Source of the DNA: Actinomycetota bacterium
GTDB taxonomy: Bacteria; Actinomycetota; Actinomycetes; S36-B12
DNA: 37,307 nt
Direction of reading: 5' to 3'
Assembly (NCBI GenBank): GCA_010029945.1
Contig: RGQW01000002.1
Location: forward strand, 1-37,307
Shown: positions 1 through 8,055 of the stretch, one piece after another
How the letters are laid out: every line of letters starts with the position of its first letter
How positions within the stretch are numbered: position 1 is the stretch's first letter
Notes under the pieces: model-generated
What the model was told of the DNA's origin: nothing
What the model saw: only the letters and a program-made list of their open reading frames with translations
Database searches by the model: none
Program-made: the position numbers and the translations under genes

Positions 1-1
1 T

Positions 2-808
2 AGCGCCGCTGACGTCAAGCGGCTCCGCGAGATGACCTCCGCGGGAATGATGGAGTGCAAGAAGGCGCTCGAGGAGAGCGACGGAGATTTCGATAAGGCG
101 GTCGAGGCTCTGCGAATCTCCGGTGCGGCCAAGGCCGCCAAGAGAGGCGCTGAGCGCACGGCCTCCAACGGCGTCGTCGCCGCGGTGGACAACACCATGG
201 TGGAAGTTCTGTGCGAGACAGACTTCGTGGCCAAGGGTGAGGAATTCCAAGCGCTCGCAGGCACTCTGGCGCAGGCAGCTTTCGATGCCCAGGTGGCTGA
301 CCGGGATGCCCTTTTGGCGAGCACTCTCGACACCGGTGCCACCGTCGAGGCGACGGTGGCCGATATGGCCGGTGTCATCGGGGAGAAGATCGAACTTGGA
401 CGCGTCACCACGGTGCAGGCTCCGGCCACCACGTACCTGCACCGACGTGCCTCCGATCTTCCGCCGCAGGTGGGAGTCCTCGTCGCCTACGACGGAGATG
501 AGGAAACGGCAAAGGGAATCGCGATGCAGATCGCTGCAATGCGGCCCTCCTTCCTGAACCGCGACGATGTGCCTGCGGAGACGGTGGAGAACGAGCGTCG
601 GATTGCCGAGACAGCGGCCAAGGAAGAGGGCAAGCCCGAGCAGGCCATCCCCAAGATCGTTGAGGGTCGAGTGAACGCCTTCTTCAAGGACAACGTGCTT
701 CTCGAGCAGGCCAGCGTCGTCGAAAACAAGAAGACGGTGGCCGATGTACTGGCCGAAAACGGAACAACGGTCCGCGCATTCGCTAGGTTCGAGCCAGGCC
801 AGGCGTAA
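2..808 (+). CDS. tsf: Elongation factor Ts (5' partial)
   Basis: EF-Ts is the guanine nucleotide exchange factor that recycles EF-Tu during translation in the cytoplasm. The frame is open from base 2 and reads AADVKRLREMTSAGMMECKK, the conserved N-terminal UBA-like EF-Tu-binding segment; only the first few codons should lie upstream of the window. The ATG at 32 is an internal methionine, not the start. The core motif ETDFVAKGEEF (the EF-Tu-contacting TDFVA region) is present near residue 70, and the protein ends FARFEPGQA at TAA 806-808. It is followed by pyrH, frr, cdsA and rlmN in the same direction, the usual actinobacterial order. rpsB would be expected just upstream. Confidence 0.97.
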   Translation, partial: SAADVKRLREMTSAGMMECKKALEESDGDFDKAVEALRISGAAKAAKRGAERTASNGVVAAVDNTMVEVLCETDFVAKGEEFQALAGTLAQAAFDAQVADRDALLASTLDTGATVEATVADMAGVIGEKIELGRVTTVQAPATTYLHRRASDLPPQVGVLVAYDGDEETAKGIAMQIAAMRPSFLNRDDVPAETVENERRIAETAAKEEGKPEQAIPKIVEGRVNAFFKDNVLLEQASVVENKKTVADVLAENGTTVRAFARFEPGQA

Positions 809-828
809 CTCGGCGGAAGGGAAGACTC

Positions 829-1620
829 ATGGATCGGTCCACGGCAGGGGAGCCGGTTCAGCCTTCCCTTGACGGGACCATCGAGACGTGGCCCGGCGCC
901 CCCGAGGGTGGCTGGGATCGGGTTCTCCTCAAGCTCAGTGGTGAAGCCTTTTCCGGGGGTGGCGGGCTCGGCGTCGATCCCGATGTCGTGGCGTCCATCG
1001 CACGGCAAATCGCTGATGTCGTTCGTGCGGGTACCGAAGTAGCGGTCGTCATTGGTGGCGGCAACTACTTCCGCGGAGCGCAATTGTCGGAGCGCGGTAT
1101 GGAACGGGCCCGCGCGGATTACATGGGCATGCTCGGCACGGTGATGAACTGTCTGGCCTTGCAGGACTTCTGCGAGAAGGCAGGCATCGAAACGCGCGTG
1201 CAGACGGCGATCGCCATGGGCCAGGTAGCCGAGCCGTACGTTCCTCGACGGGCGATGCGACACCTCGATAAGGCCCGAGTGGTCATTTTTGGAGCCGGAC
1301 TCGGCCAGCCGTACTTCTCCACCGACACCACAGCCGCCCAGCGAGCGCTGGAGATCGGTGCGGAAGTCGTCTTGATGGCGAAGGGTGTCGATGGTGTCTA
1401 CGACGACGATCCTCGGTCCAACCCTCAGGCTGTGCGCTACGACCGCTTGACCTACGACGAGGTCCTTGCCCGCGACCTCAAAGTCGCCGACGCAACGGCC
1501 ATCAGCCTGTGTCGGGACAACGCGCTGCCGATCGTCGTGTTCAACCTTCTTCAAGAAGGCAACATCGCCCGAGCGTGCCGTGGGGAGCGGATCGGCACGT
1601 TAGTCTCATCGGAAACGTGA
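829..1620 (+). CDS. pyrH: UMP kinase
   Basis: Phosphorylates UMP to UDP in pyrimidine nucleotide synthesis, as a cytoplasmic enzyme of the amino acid kinase fold. Seen: RVLLKLSGEAF (phosphate-binding start of the fold), VIGGGNYFRG, a YMGMLGTVMNCLALQD helix, and the C-terminal substrate region MAKGVDGVYDDDPR and ATAISLCRDN. The kinase fold begins only at about residue 30, so there is an N-terminal tail of roughly 27 residues that typical short UMP kinases lack. No internal ATG or GTG would place the start closer to the fold, and GGAAGG at 815-820 sits 8 nt before ATG 829. It lies 20 nt after tsf and 9 nt before frr, so it is probably cotranscribed with them. Confidence 0.95.
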   Translation: MDRSTAGEPVQPSLDGTIETWPGAPEGGWDRVLLKLSGEAFSGGGGLGVDPDVVASIARQIADVVRAGTEVAVVIGGGNYFRGAQLSERGMERARADYMGMLGTVMNCLALQDFCEKAGIETRVQTAIAMGQVAEPYVPRRAMRHLDKARVVIFGAGLGQPYFSTDTTAAQRALEIGAEVVLMAKGVDGVYDDDPRSNPQAVRYDRLTYDEVLARDLKVADATAISLCRDNALPIVVFNLLQEGNIARACRGERIGTLVSSET

Positions 1621-1629
1621 GGAGCACCC

Positions 1630-2196
1630 GTGAGTGAAGAGATCGAGATGATCCTGCTCGAGGCCACTGAGAAGATGGACAAAGCCATCGAGGTGGCCCG
1701 CGAGGACTTCGCGACGATCAGGACGGGTCGCGCGAACGCCACCATGTTCAACAAGATCGTCGTGGACTACTACGGCACTGCTACTCCCTTGAATCAACTC
1801 GCGTCTTTCCAGGTGCCCGAAGCTCGGATGATCGTCATCAGTCCCTACGACAAGGGCGCGATGGCGGAGATCGAGAAGGCGCTTCGGGACAGTGATCTGG
1901 GAGTGAACCCGAACACTGACGGGGCGATTATCCGCGTTGTTCTTCCCGAGCTCACGGAGGAGCGTCGCAAGGAATACATCAAGATGGCCAGGTCCAAAGC
2001 CGAAGACAGCCGTATTTCGGTTCGCAACATCCGGCGTCACGCGAAGGAAGCTCTCGACAAGCTCCAAAAGGACGGCGATGCCGGCGAGGACGATGTCCGT
2101 CGCGCAGAAAAGCAACTCGATGACGTGACGAGCAAGCACGTCGAGCACATCGACGAAGTTCTCAAGCACAAAGAAGCCGAACTCCTCGAGGTCTGA
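1630..2196 (+). CDS. frr: Ribosome recycling factor
   Basis: Splits post-termination ribosomes together with EF-G. The 188-residue length matches the family (about 185). Seen: the N-terminal helix with MDKAIEVAREDFATIRTGRA, then YYGTATPLNQLASFQVPEAR in the beta domain, and the long C-terminal helices with VRNIRRHAKEALDKL. The start is GTG 1630, chosen because GAGGAG at 1619-1624 is 5 nt upstream and the N-terminus then aligns with the family. The stop TGA (2194-2196) is one base away from the cdsA GTG, which implies translational coupling. Confidence 0.96.
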   Translation: MSEEIEMILLEATEKMDKAIEVAREDFATIRTGRANATMFNKIVVDYYGTATPLNQLASFQVPEARMIVISPYDKGAMAEIEKALRDSDLGVNPNTDGAIIRVVLPELTEERRKEYIKMARSKAEDSRISVRNIRRHAKEALDKLQKDGDAGEDDVRRAEKQLDDVTSKHVEHIDEVLKHKEAELLEV

Positions 2197-2197
2197 T

Positions 2198-3100
2198 GTG
2201 ACCGACTCGTCCGGTCGGGACGGCGATCGCGAGCAGGACCCGCGAGAGGCCGACGGCGACCGCAAGAAGGCCTCGCGCACCGGCCGAAACCTGCCGGCCG
2301 CGGTGGCGTCCGGCGTCGTGCTCGTCGTGGTCGTGCTCGCGAGCCTGTTCACCTACAAGTGGCTGTTCGGTGTCGTCGTCATCGTGGCGCTCGGCGTCGC
2401 AATGCGGGAGATGATCCAGGCTTTCGCGTCACGAGGTATCAAGATCGCACGGGTTCCGGCCTATGGGGCCGTCGTGCTGTTGCCGACGGTCGCTTACCTT
2501 GCGGGGCCGATCTGGCAATTGGTTGCAACCGGCGCCGTGCTGCTGCTCGCGATGCTGTGGCGAATCCGGCGTGGCGTCGACGGATACGTACGCGACATCA
2601 CCGCATCCTTCTTCGTTATCGCCTACCTGCCGTTCATGGCGGGTTTTTTGATGCTGACGCTGGCGGCTGACGATGGTCCGTGGCGAGTCGTCGTCTTCAT
2701 CCTGCTGACGATTTCGAACGATATCGGCGGCTACTTCGCCGGCATCTTCTACGGACGGCACCCGATCGCAGCATCGATCAGCCCGAAGAAGTCCTGGGAG
2801 GGATTTGTCGGGTCGGTCATCTTGCAGTGCAGCGTCGGCGCGCTGTCCTTCGTCTTCTTGTTGGATGCTGCTTGGTGGCAAGGTGTCATCGCCGGCTTCA
2901 TTCTGGCCATCACCGCCACCGGCGGTGACTTCGCCGAGAGTGCCATCAAGCGCGACCTCGGTATCAAGGACATGGGATCGTTCCTGCCGGGTCATGGCGG
3001 GATGATGGATCGCCTCGACTCCTTGATCCCCAACGCCTTCGCGTCCTGGGCGATCTTCACCGTCTTCCTCGGTGCCAGTTTCACGGGGGCGGCGCTGTAA
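2198..3100 (+). CDS. cdsA: Phosphatidate cytidylyltransferase
   Basis: Makes CDP-diacylglycerol from phosphatidate and CTP in the membrane, the branch point to all phospholipids. The N-terminal 30 residues are charged and low in complexity, followed by several hydrophobic membrane segments. The family signature near the C-terminus is clear: SPKKSWEGFVGS, then GDFAESAIKRDLGIKDMGSF and LPGHGGMMDRLDS (the CDS signature S-x-x-K-R-x4-K-D...H-G-G-x-x-D-R). GTG 2198 lies one base past the frr stop. The 3' end carries a small direct duplication of the stop/start junction with rlmN. Confidence 0.95.
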   Translation: MTDSSGRDGDREQDPREADGDRKKASRTGRNLPAAVASGVVLVVVVLASLFTYKWLFGVVVIVALGVAMREMIQAFASRGIKIARVPAYGAVVLLPTVAYLAGPIWQLVATGAVLLLAMLWRIRRGVDGYVRDITASFFVIAYLPFMAGFLMLTLAADDGPWRVVVFILLTISNDIGGYFAGIFYGRHPIAASISPKKSWEGFVGSVILQCSVGALSFVFLLDAAWWQGVIAGFILAITATGGDFAESAIKRDLGIKDMGSFLPGHGGMMDRLDSLIPNAFASWAIFTVFLGASFTGAAL

Positions 3101-3121
3101 TGGTGAGGCTGTAATGGTGGA
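3094..3121 (+). repeat. 14-bp tandem duplication across the cdsA/rlmN stop-start
   Basis: GCTGTAATGGTG occurs at 3094-3105 and again at 3108-3119, a 14-bp period. Each copy contains TAATG, an overlapping stop and start. The first copy provides the cdsA TAA stop plus an ATG (3100) whose frame closes after four codons. The second provides the rlmN ATG (3114). Confidence 0.8.
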
Positions 3122-4205
3122 TCTCGTACTCCAGGCTCCCGAACGCGGCAAGCCACCACGACACCTGCTGGACCTGTCCCGGCCCGAGCGTCGAGCCGCG
3201 ATGTCTGATCTCGGGCTACCGGCTTTTCGAGCCGATCAGGTGTCCACGCATCTGCTGACTCATTTGCAGAACGACCCCGATGAGTGGACGGACATCTCAG
3301 CAGCAGATCGCGCCACCTTGCGGTCCATGCTCCCCGATCTCCTGCAGCCCGTGCGGACCCTCACATGTGACGACGGCGCCACGGTAAAGACGCTGTACCG
3401 GTTGCACGACGGATCACTCGTCGAGTCTGTGCTGATGCGTTATTCGGATCGGGTCACGATGTGTATTTCGTCGCAGGCCGGCTGCGGTATGAACTGCCCT
3501 TTTTGCGCGACGGGGCAGGCAGGTCTGACGCGTAACCTGTCGACAGCGGAAATCGTGGAACAGGTACTCGCCGGAGCGCGGGCGTTGGCGAACAACGAGA
3601 TTCCCGGTGGTCCGGGTCGCATCAGCAACGTCGTGTTCATGGGTATGGGGGAGCCGCTCGCCAACTACCGCACCGTGATCGCGACACTGCACCGACTTAT
3701 CGACCCTGCTCCCGAAGGACTGGGAATGAGTGCTCGTGGCGTCACGGTGTCCACCGTCGGCCTCGTTCCGAGGATTCGGGAGTTGGCCGAGGAGGGGCTG
3801 CCCGTCACGCTGGCGGTCTCCCTGCACGCACCGGATGATCATCTTCGAGACACCCTGGTGCCGATCAACAATCGGTGGAAGGTCGCGGAGGTTCTTGATG
3901 CAGCCTGGTTCTATGCCGAGCGCACCGGGCGACGCGTCAGTATCGAGTACGCCTTGATCAAGGACGTGAACGATCAGCGGTGGCGGGCGGAAGTTCTCGG
4001 CGAAATGCTGGCCGGCCACCTCGCCCACGTGAACCTGATCCCGCTGAACCCCACGCCCGGATCCAAATGGACGGCGTCCACACCGAGCAGTCAGCGGGAG
4101 TTCGTGGCGGGATTGTCCGAGGCGGGCGTGCGGGTCACCGTCCGCGATACCCGTGGGCGAGAAATCGACGGCGCCTGCGGCCAGTTGGCAGCCCTGGAAG
4201 CCTGA
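3114..4205 (+). CDS. rlmN: 23S rRNA/tRNA adenine C2-methyltransferase
   Basis: A radical SAM enzyme that methylates A2503 of 23S rRNA and A37 of some tRNAs. The [4Fe-4S] motif C-x3-C-x2-C is at residues 124, 128 and 131 (CGMNCPFC). The methyl-carrying and resolving cysteines are present at 117 (VTMC) and 355 (DGACGQL). FMGMGEPLANY and LAVSLHAP are typical of RlmN. I start at ATG 3114 (MVDLVLQAPERG), preceded by GGTGAGG at 3102-3108. A longer frame from 3072 overlaps cdsA and is not needed. The length, 363 residues, is normal. In many actinobacteria dxr follows rlmN, but here an acyl-CoA synthetase gene does. Confidence 0.95.
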   Translation: MVDLVLQAPERGKPPRHLLDLSRPERRAAMSDLGLPAFRADQVSTHLLTHLQNDPDEWTDISAADRATLRSMLPDLLQPVRTLTCDDGATVKTLYRLHDGSLVESVLMRYSDRVTMCISSQAGCGMNCPFCATGQAGLTRNLSTAEIVEQVLAGARALANNEIPGGPGRISNVVFMGMGEPLANYRTVIATLHRLIDPAPEGLGMSARGVTVSTVGLVPRIRELAEEGLPVTLAVSLHAPDDHLRDTLVPINNRWKVAEVLDAAWFYAERTGRRVSIEYALIKDVNDQRWRAEVLGEMLAGHLAHVNLIPLNPTPGSKWTASTPSSQREFVAGLSEAGVRVTVRDTRGREIDGACGQLAALEA

Positions 4206-4248
4206 GCATCCGGAACATCGCGAATACCGCGAACACCCCGAACACTGG
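4204..4248 (+). repeat. 9-bp tandem repeat between rlmN and the prpE-like gene
   Basis: Five degenerate 9-mers in a row: GAGCATCCG (4204), GAACATCGC (4213), GAATACCGC (4222), GAACACCCC (4231) and GAACACTGG (4240). They run from the rlmN stop codon almost to the next start. In the frame of the downstream gene they read as Glu-His/Tyr-x units. No function is assigned. Confidence 0.75.
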
Positions 4249-4257
4249 CTGACGGAC

Positions 4258-5948
4258 ATGCCAGACTCACCCTCCATGGGCGCCTACATCGAGTCGTATC
4301 ACCGCAGCCTGGACGATCCCGAGGGCTTCTGGCGCGAAGCAGCGGGCGCGATCGAGTGGGATGTCGAGCCCTCGCAGATCCTGGATGAGACGTCGGCGCC
4401 GCTGTACCGATGGTTTCCAGACGGCAGGTTGAACACGTGCGTCAACGCGGTCGACCGTCACGTTGCCGCCGGGCACGGTTCGCGGGCGGCGATCATCTAC
4501 GACAGCCCTGTTACCGGCACCTGCGAGCGATGGACGTACGACGATCTGCTCGAGGCAACCTCGCGTTTCGCGGGAGTGTTGCGGAATCTGGGGGTAAACG
4601 CGGGTGACCGGGTTGTCATCTACATGCCGATGATTCCGCAGACGGTGGTGGCCATGCTCGCCTGCGCACGAATCGGGGCGGTGCATTCGGTCGTCTTCGG
4701 AGGATTCGCCCCGGCGGAGTTGAGCGCGCGAATCGACGACGCGCATCCGAGGATCATCGTGACCGCCAGCTGTGGAATCGAGCCCACCCGAATCGTGGAG
4801 TACAAGCCGCTGGTTGATGCGGCGATCGAGATGAGCTCGCATAAGCCGGAACGGGTGGTCGTTCTTCAGCGTCCGCAAGCCACGGCCGGCATGGGTGAGC
4901 GCGATGTCGATTGGGATACCGCGTACGCGTCAGCGCCGTCGGTCGATGCCGTCTCGGTGGCGGCGACCGATCCGCTCTACATCCTGTACACATCCGGCAC
5001 GACGGGAAAGCCCAAGGGCATCGTGCGCGATAACGGCGGTCACGCCGTGGCCATGGCCTGGTCCTTTAGGAACGTCTACGGGATGAATCCGGGCGACGTG
5101 TGGTGGTCGGCATCGGATGTTGGCTGGGTGGTCGGCCATTCCTACATCGTGTACGCGCCGTTGATCAGTGGAGCAACAACGGTTCTGTACGAAGGAAAGC
5201 CCGTCGGCACACCCGACGCGGGTGCCTTCTGGCGCGTGATCGCCGATCATGGGGTGCGGGCGGTATTCACTGCCCCGACCGCCATCCGAGCCGTGAAGAA
5301 AGAAGACCCGCAGGCCGAGCTGCTGGCCGGCTACGACACCTCGAGCCTGCATTCGTTCTTCTTCGCCGGCGAGCGTCTCGACCCCGATACCTACGAGTGG
5401 GTCACGGGCCACCTCGGCGTACCCGTGATCGACAACTGGTGGCAGACCGAGACCGGCTGGCCGATCGCCTCGAACCTCCGTGGGATCGAGCCGATGCCCA
5501 TCAAGCCCGGCTCCCCGACGGTGCCGGTTCCCGGCTACGACCTGCACATCCTGGACCTCCATCACGCCGATGTGGCTACCGGGGAGCAAGGAGACATCGC
5601 CATCAAGCTGCCACTGCCGCCGGGCACCTTGCCGACCTTGTGGGGCGACGATGACAGGTACATCGGCTCCTATCTGACCGACCATCCGGGGTACTACACC
5701 AGCGGCGACGGCGGCTTCGTAGATGAGGATGGCTACGTATACGTCATGGGTCGCACCGATGACGTCATCAACGTTGCCGGGCACCGGTTAACGACGGGGT
5801 CGATGGAGGCCGTGGTGGCAAGATCCTGCGGCGCACGATGCGCGGTATCGCCGCCGGGCGCGACGAGCCCGTGCCGAGCACCATTGAGGATCCCGCGGTC
5901 TTGGACTCCCTGCGCGAAATTTTGACGGGCACCACACCGCAGGGGTGA
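4258..5948 (+). pseudogene. prpE: Propionyl/acetyl-CoA synthetase with out-of-frame C-terminal deletion
   Basis: An AMP-forming acyl-CoA synthetase, closest by eye to PrpE-type propionyl-CoA synthetases. Seen: P-loop YTSGTTGKPKG, NWWQTETGWPIA, YYTSGDGGFVDEDGY and the hinge motif GRTDDVINVAGHRL. The frame from ATG 4258 then reaches about GSMEAVV (5817) and runs into 35 unrelated residues, stopping at TGA near 5925. From 5817 to 5948 another frame encodes the true family C-terminus, GKILRRTMRGIAAGRDEPVP and then STIEDPAVLDSLREIL, including the catalytic lysine of the GKI motif. Compared with relatives, roughly 70 codons (the AECAVIGV...PKTRS part of the mobile C-terminal domain) are missing, and the join is out of frame. 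As read, the product lacks the catalytic lysine and should not form acyl-CoA. No good ribosome site precedes ATG 4258. Assembly error is possible. Confidence 0.85.
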
Positions 5949-5980
5949 GCCTGGAGCGAGGGCGTGGTCAGCAGTACAGA

Positions 5981-7384
5981 TCAGTGCCCGGTAAGGCTGC
6001 CCATCAGTCGGCCTCGCAGTGAAGTTTTCCCGGTTGCGCTTTCGACGCGGTCCGCACTGGAGACGACCTTCATTCCCACGGACGTCGCGATCCACCGTGC
6101 AGGTTCGAGTTCCCACGGACGCGATCGGTGATCAACCCACGGCGCGTGCACGAGCGGATCATCGGTAGCGCCGGTGATCAAGGCGGCGAGTGTGCGGCCG
6201 CCGAGGTTGGCTGTGGTGACTCCGTCACCCACGTAGCCGCCGCACCATCCCATGCCGGAGGTTCGGTCCAGGCCAACCGAGGCCCACCAATCGCGCGCGA
6301 TACCCAGGGCACCACCCCAGGCATGGGTGAAGCGATAGTTCGACAGCACGGGGAACATCTCTCGCAACGTTCGTTGAAGATCGTGGTGAATGGCGCTGTT
6401 GGTCTCGCTGGCGGGGTCTAGCCGGGAACCGAAGCGGTAGGGAGCCCCTCGGCCGCCGAAGGCGATGCGGTCATCGGCGGTGCGCTGTCCGTAGATGACC
6501 AGGTGACGCCCGTCGGCGAAGGTGGGTCTGCCGTCCAAACCGATGTCATCCCAGGCCTGAGAGGGTAGGGGTTCGGTAGCGACCATCAGGGAGTAGACCG
6601 GCAGGAGTGTTCGGTGCTGCCCGGGGATGTTGGGGGTGTAACCCTCGGTGCATCGCAGGACGTAGCGGGCACGTACGCAGCCCTTGGATGTTCGAACGAT
6701 GCCCGGCTCGATCGATGTCGCTGGGGAATTCTCGAACAGTCGCACGCCGCTCGAGACGACCTGCCGGGCGAGGTTTCTCACGAGGCGAGCAGGTTGTATT
6801 GCGGCGCAGTGCGGTGTGTACGTGCCCGCGAGGACTCCGGTCGCCTTGATGCGAGCCTGGGCTTGATCGGCTGTGAGGAGTTCGTAGTTCGGCTCGAGCC
6901 CGGCGGCTTGCTCGTGTTGGTACGCGGTTTTCATGCGAAGCGCCTGACTCTCGGTGCGGGCTGCGATAACCGATCCGCCCTTGGCCCAACCGATGTCCCA
7001 GCCGTGGCTGTCGGCTACCCGGCCGATCTCATCAACCGAGGCGTTCATCGTCGTGCGGAAAGCCCGGGCCGCATCGACTCCCGCATGCCGTGCCACGGCT
7101 AGGTCGTCCTGGGGAAAGTGAGCCGACGCCCATCCACCGTTTCGTCCGCTTGCTCCGAAGCCGGCGATCTCCTTTTCGATAACGACGATGTCGAGGTCCG
7201 GTTCTCGTTGCTTGAGGTAGTAGGCCGTCCACAATCCGGTGAACCCGGCGCCGACGATCGCCACGTCGGCGCTCGTGTCCTGATCGAGCGGCCGGCCTAT
7301 GGGTTCGGTGAGCTCGGTGGGAAGTTGATCCCACCACAGCACTCGGGCGAGGCTTGGGTGCAGGGCCGGCGTCGCATTCACCAC
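5981..7384 (-). CDS. FAD-dependent amine oxidoreductase (DAO family, PuuB-like)
   Basis: A D-amino-acid-oxidase-fold flavoprotein of about 467 residues, resembling gamma-glutamylputrescine and other amine oxidoreductases. Seen: the Rossmann motif DVAIVGAGFTGLWTAYYL, ending in VVIEKE, GFGASGRNGGW for FAD pyrophosphate contact, a substrate-domain HAWGGALGIARDWW and C-terminal GMGWCGGYVGDGV. I place the start at GTG 7384 (or the adjacent GTG 7381), overlapping the upstream gene's TAG by one base. The open frame extends to 7519 but that part overlaps the PNPOx gene. It is the last gene of the Lrp-aminotransferase-PNPOx-oxidase operon, so an amine or amino acid substrate fits. The exact substrate is unknown. 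A paralogue lies at 29599. Confidence 0.85.
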   Translation of the reverse strand: MVNATPALHPSLARVLWWDQLPTELTEPIGRPLDQDTSADVAIVGAGFTGLWTAYYLKQREPDLDIVVIEKEIAGFGASGRNGGWASAHFPQDDLAVARHAGVDAARAFRTTMNASVDEIGRVADSHGWDIGWAKGGSVIAARTESQALRMKTAYQHEQAAGLEPNYELLTADQAQARIKATGVLAGTYTPHCAAIQPARLVRNLARQVVSSGVRLFENSPATSIEPGIVRTSKGCVRARYVLRCTEGYTPNIPGQHRTLLPVYSLMVATEPLPSQAWDDIGLDGRPTFADGRHLVIYGQRTADDRIAFGGRGAPYRFGSRLDPASETNSAIHHDLQRTLREMFPVLSNYRFTHAWGGALGIARDWWASVGLDRTSGMGWCGGYVGDGVTTANLGGRTLAALITGATDDPLVHAPWVDHRSRPWELEPARWIATSVGMKVVSSADRVESATGKTSLRGRLMGSLTGH

Positions 7385-8055
7385 TAGTGATTGGCCGATC
7401 GGGAGCGGTGGTGGGTCAGATACGACGGTGCTGCGACGCCCGTTGGAACGTGATCGTCGGCGATCGGATTGGAGCGGGCCAGGTGCACGGGCACGTGGCC
7501 AGCCCAGATCGACCGCCACGGTTCGGTGTCGAGATCGTCAGGATCGTCCTCGGGCGCTCCGGTGGAGACCTTCATCGACCACTCCTCCAGCGGGAGGGCC
7601 ACGGTGATCGTTGCGGCACGTTCCTTCGTCGTGGGCGGGCGAATGTCGTCCCATCGGCCCGGGAGGAGTTGGTCACTGAGCGTGCGCAACGCATCGAGTT
7701 CGTCGTCGCCGTGCAGTCCTCGGGCGCATCCCAGAATCAACGCCGACCGGTAGTTCATGCTGGATTCGAACGCGCTGCGGGCGTAGACGAGTCCATCGAG
7801 AACGGTTACCGTCGCGCACGCAGCGGCCCCGTCAGCGAGTCGTCGCATCAGCCGGGAGCCGCTCGATCCATGGAGAATCACGTCGTCACCTCGTCGCGCA
7901 CACCCCATGGGAAGCACGAACGGCTGATCTGTATCGACGATCCCCACATGGGCGACGAGGGCTTCGTCGAGAAGCTGATCGAGGGCGGAGCGTTCGTACG
8001 ACGCCTTGTCCGAAAGGCGGCGTACGCGGGTGCGATCGGTCAAAGAATCGACCAT
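7384..8055 (-). CDS. Pyridoxamine 5'-phosphate oxidase-like flavin-binding protein
   Basis: A 223-residue protein of the split-barrel FMN-binding fold (pyridoxamine-phosphate-oxidase-like family, not the PdxH enzyme itself). Seen: RRLSDKASYERSALDQLLDE, VAHVGIVDTDQPFVLPMGCA, then ILHGSSGSRLMRRLADG, MNYRSALILG and a late LPLEEWSMKVSTGAP, a common pattern in this family. Its ATG (8055) overlaps the aminotransferase end by 16 nt and its stop overlaps the next start, so it is translationally coupled to PLP- and FAD-enzymes. The role is unknown; cofactor (PLP/FMN) handling or detoxification of a reactive product are possibilities. Confidence 0.85.
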   Translation of the reverse strand: MVDSLTDRTRVRRLSDKASYERSALDQLLDEALVAHVGIVDTDQPFVLPMGCARRGDDVILHGSSGSRLMRRLADGAAACATVTVLDGLVYARSAFESSMNYRSALILGCARGLHGDDELDALRTLSDQLLPGRWDDIRPPTTKERAATITVALPLEEWSMKVSTGAPEDDPDDLDTEPWRSIWAGHVPVHLARSNPIADDHVPTGVAAPSYLTHHRSRSANH

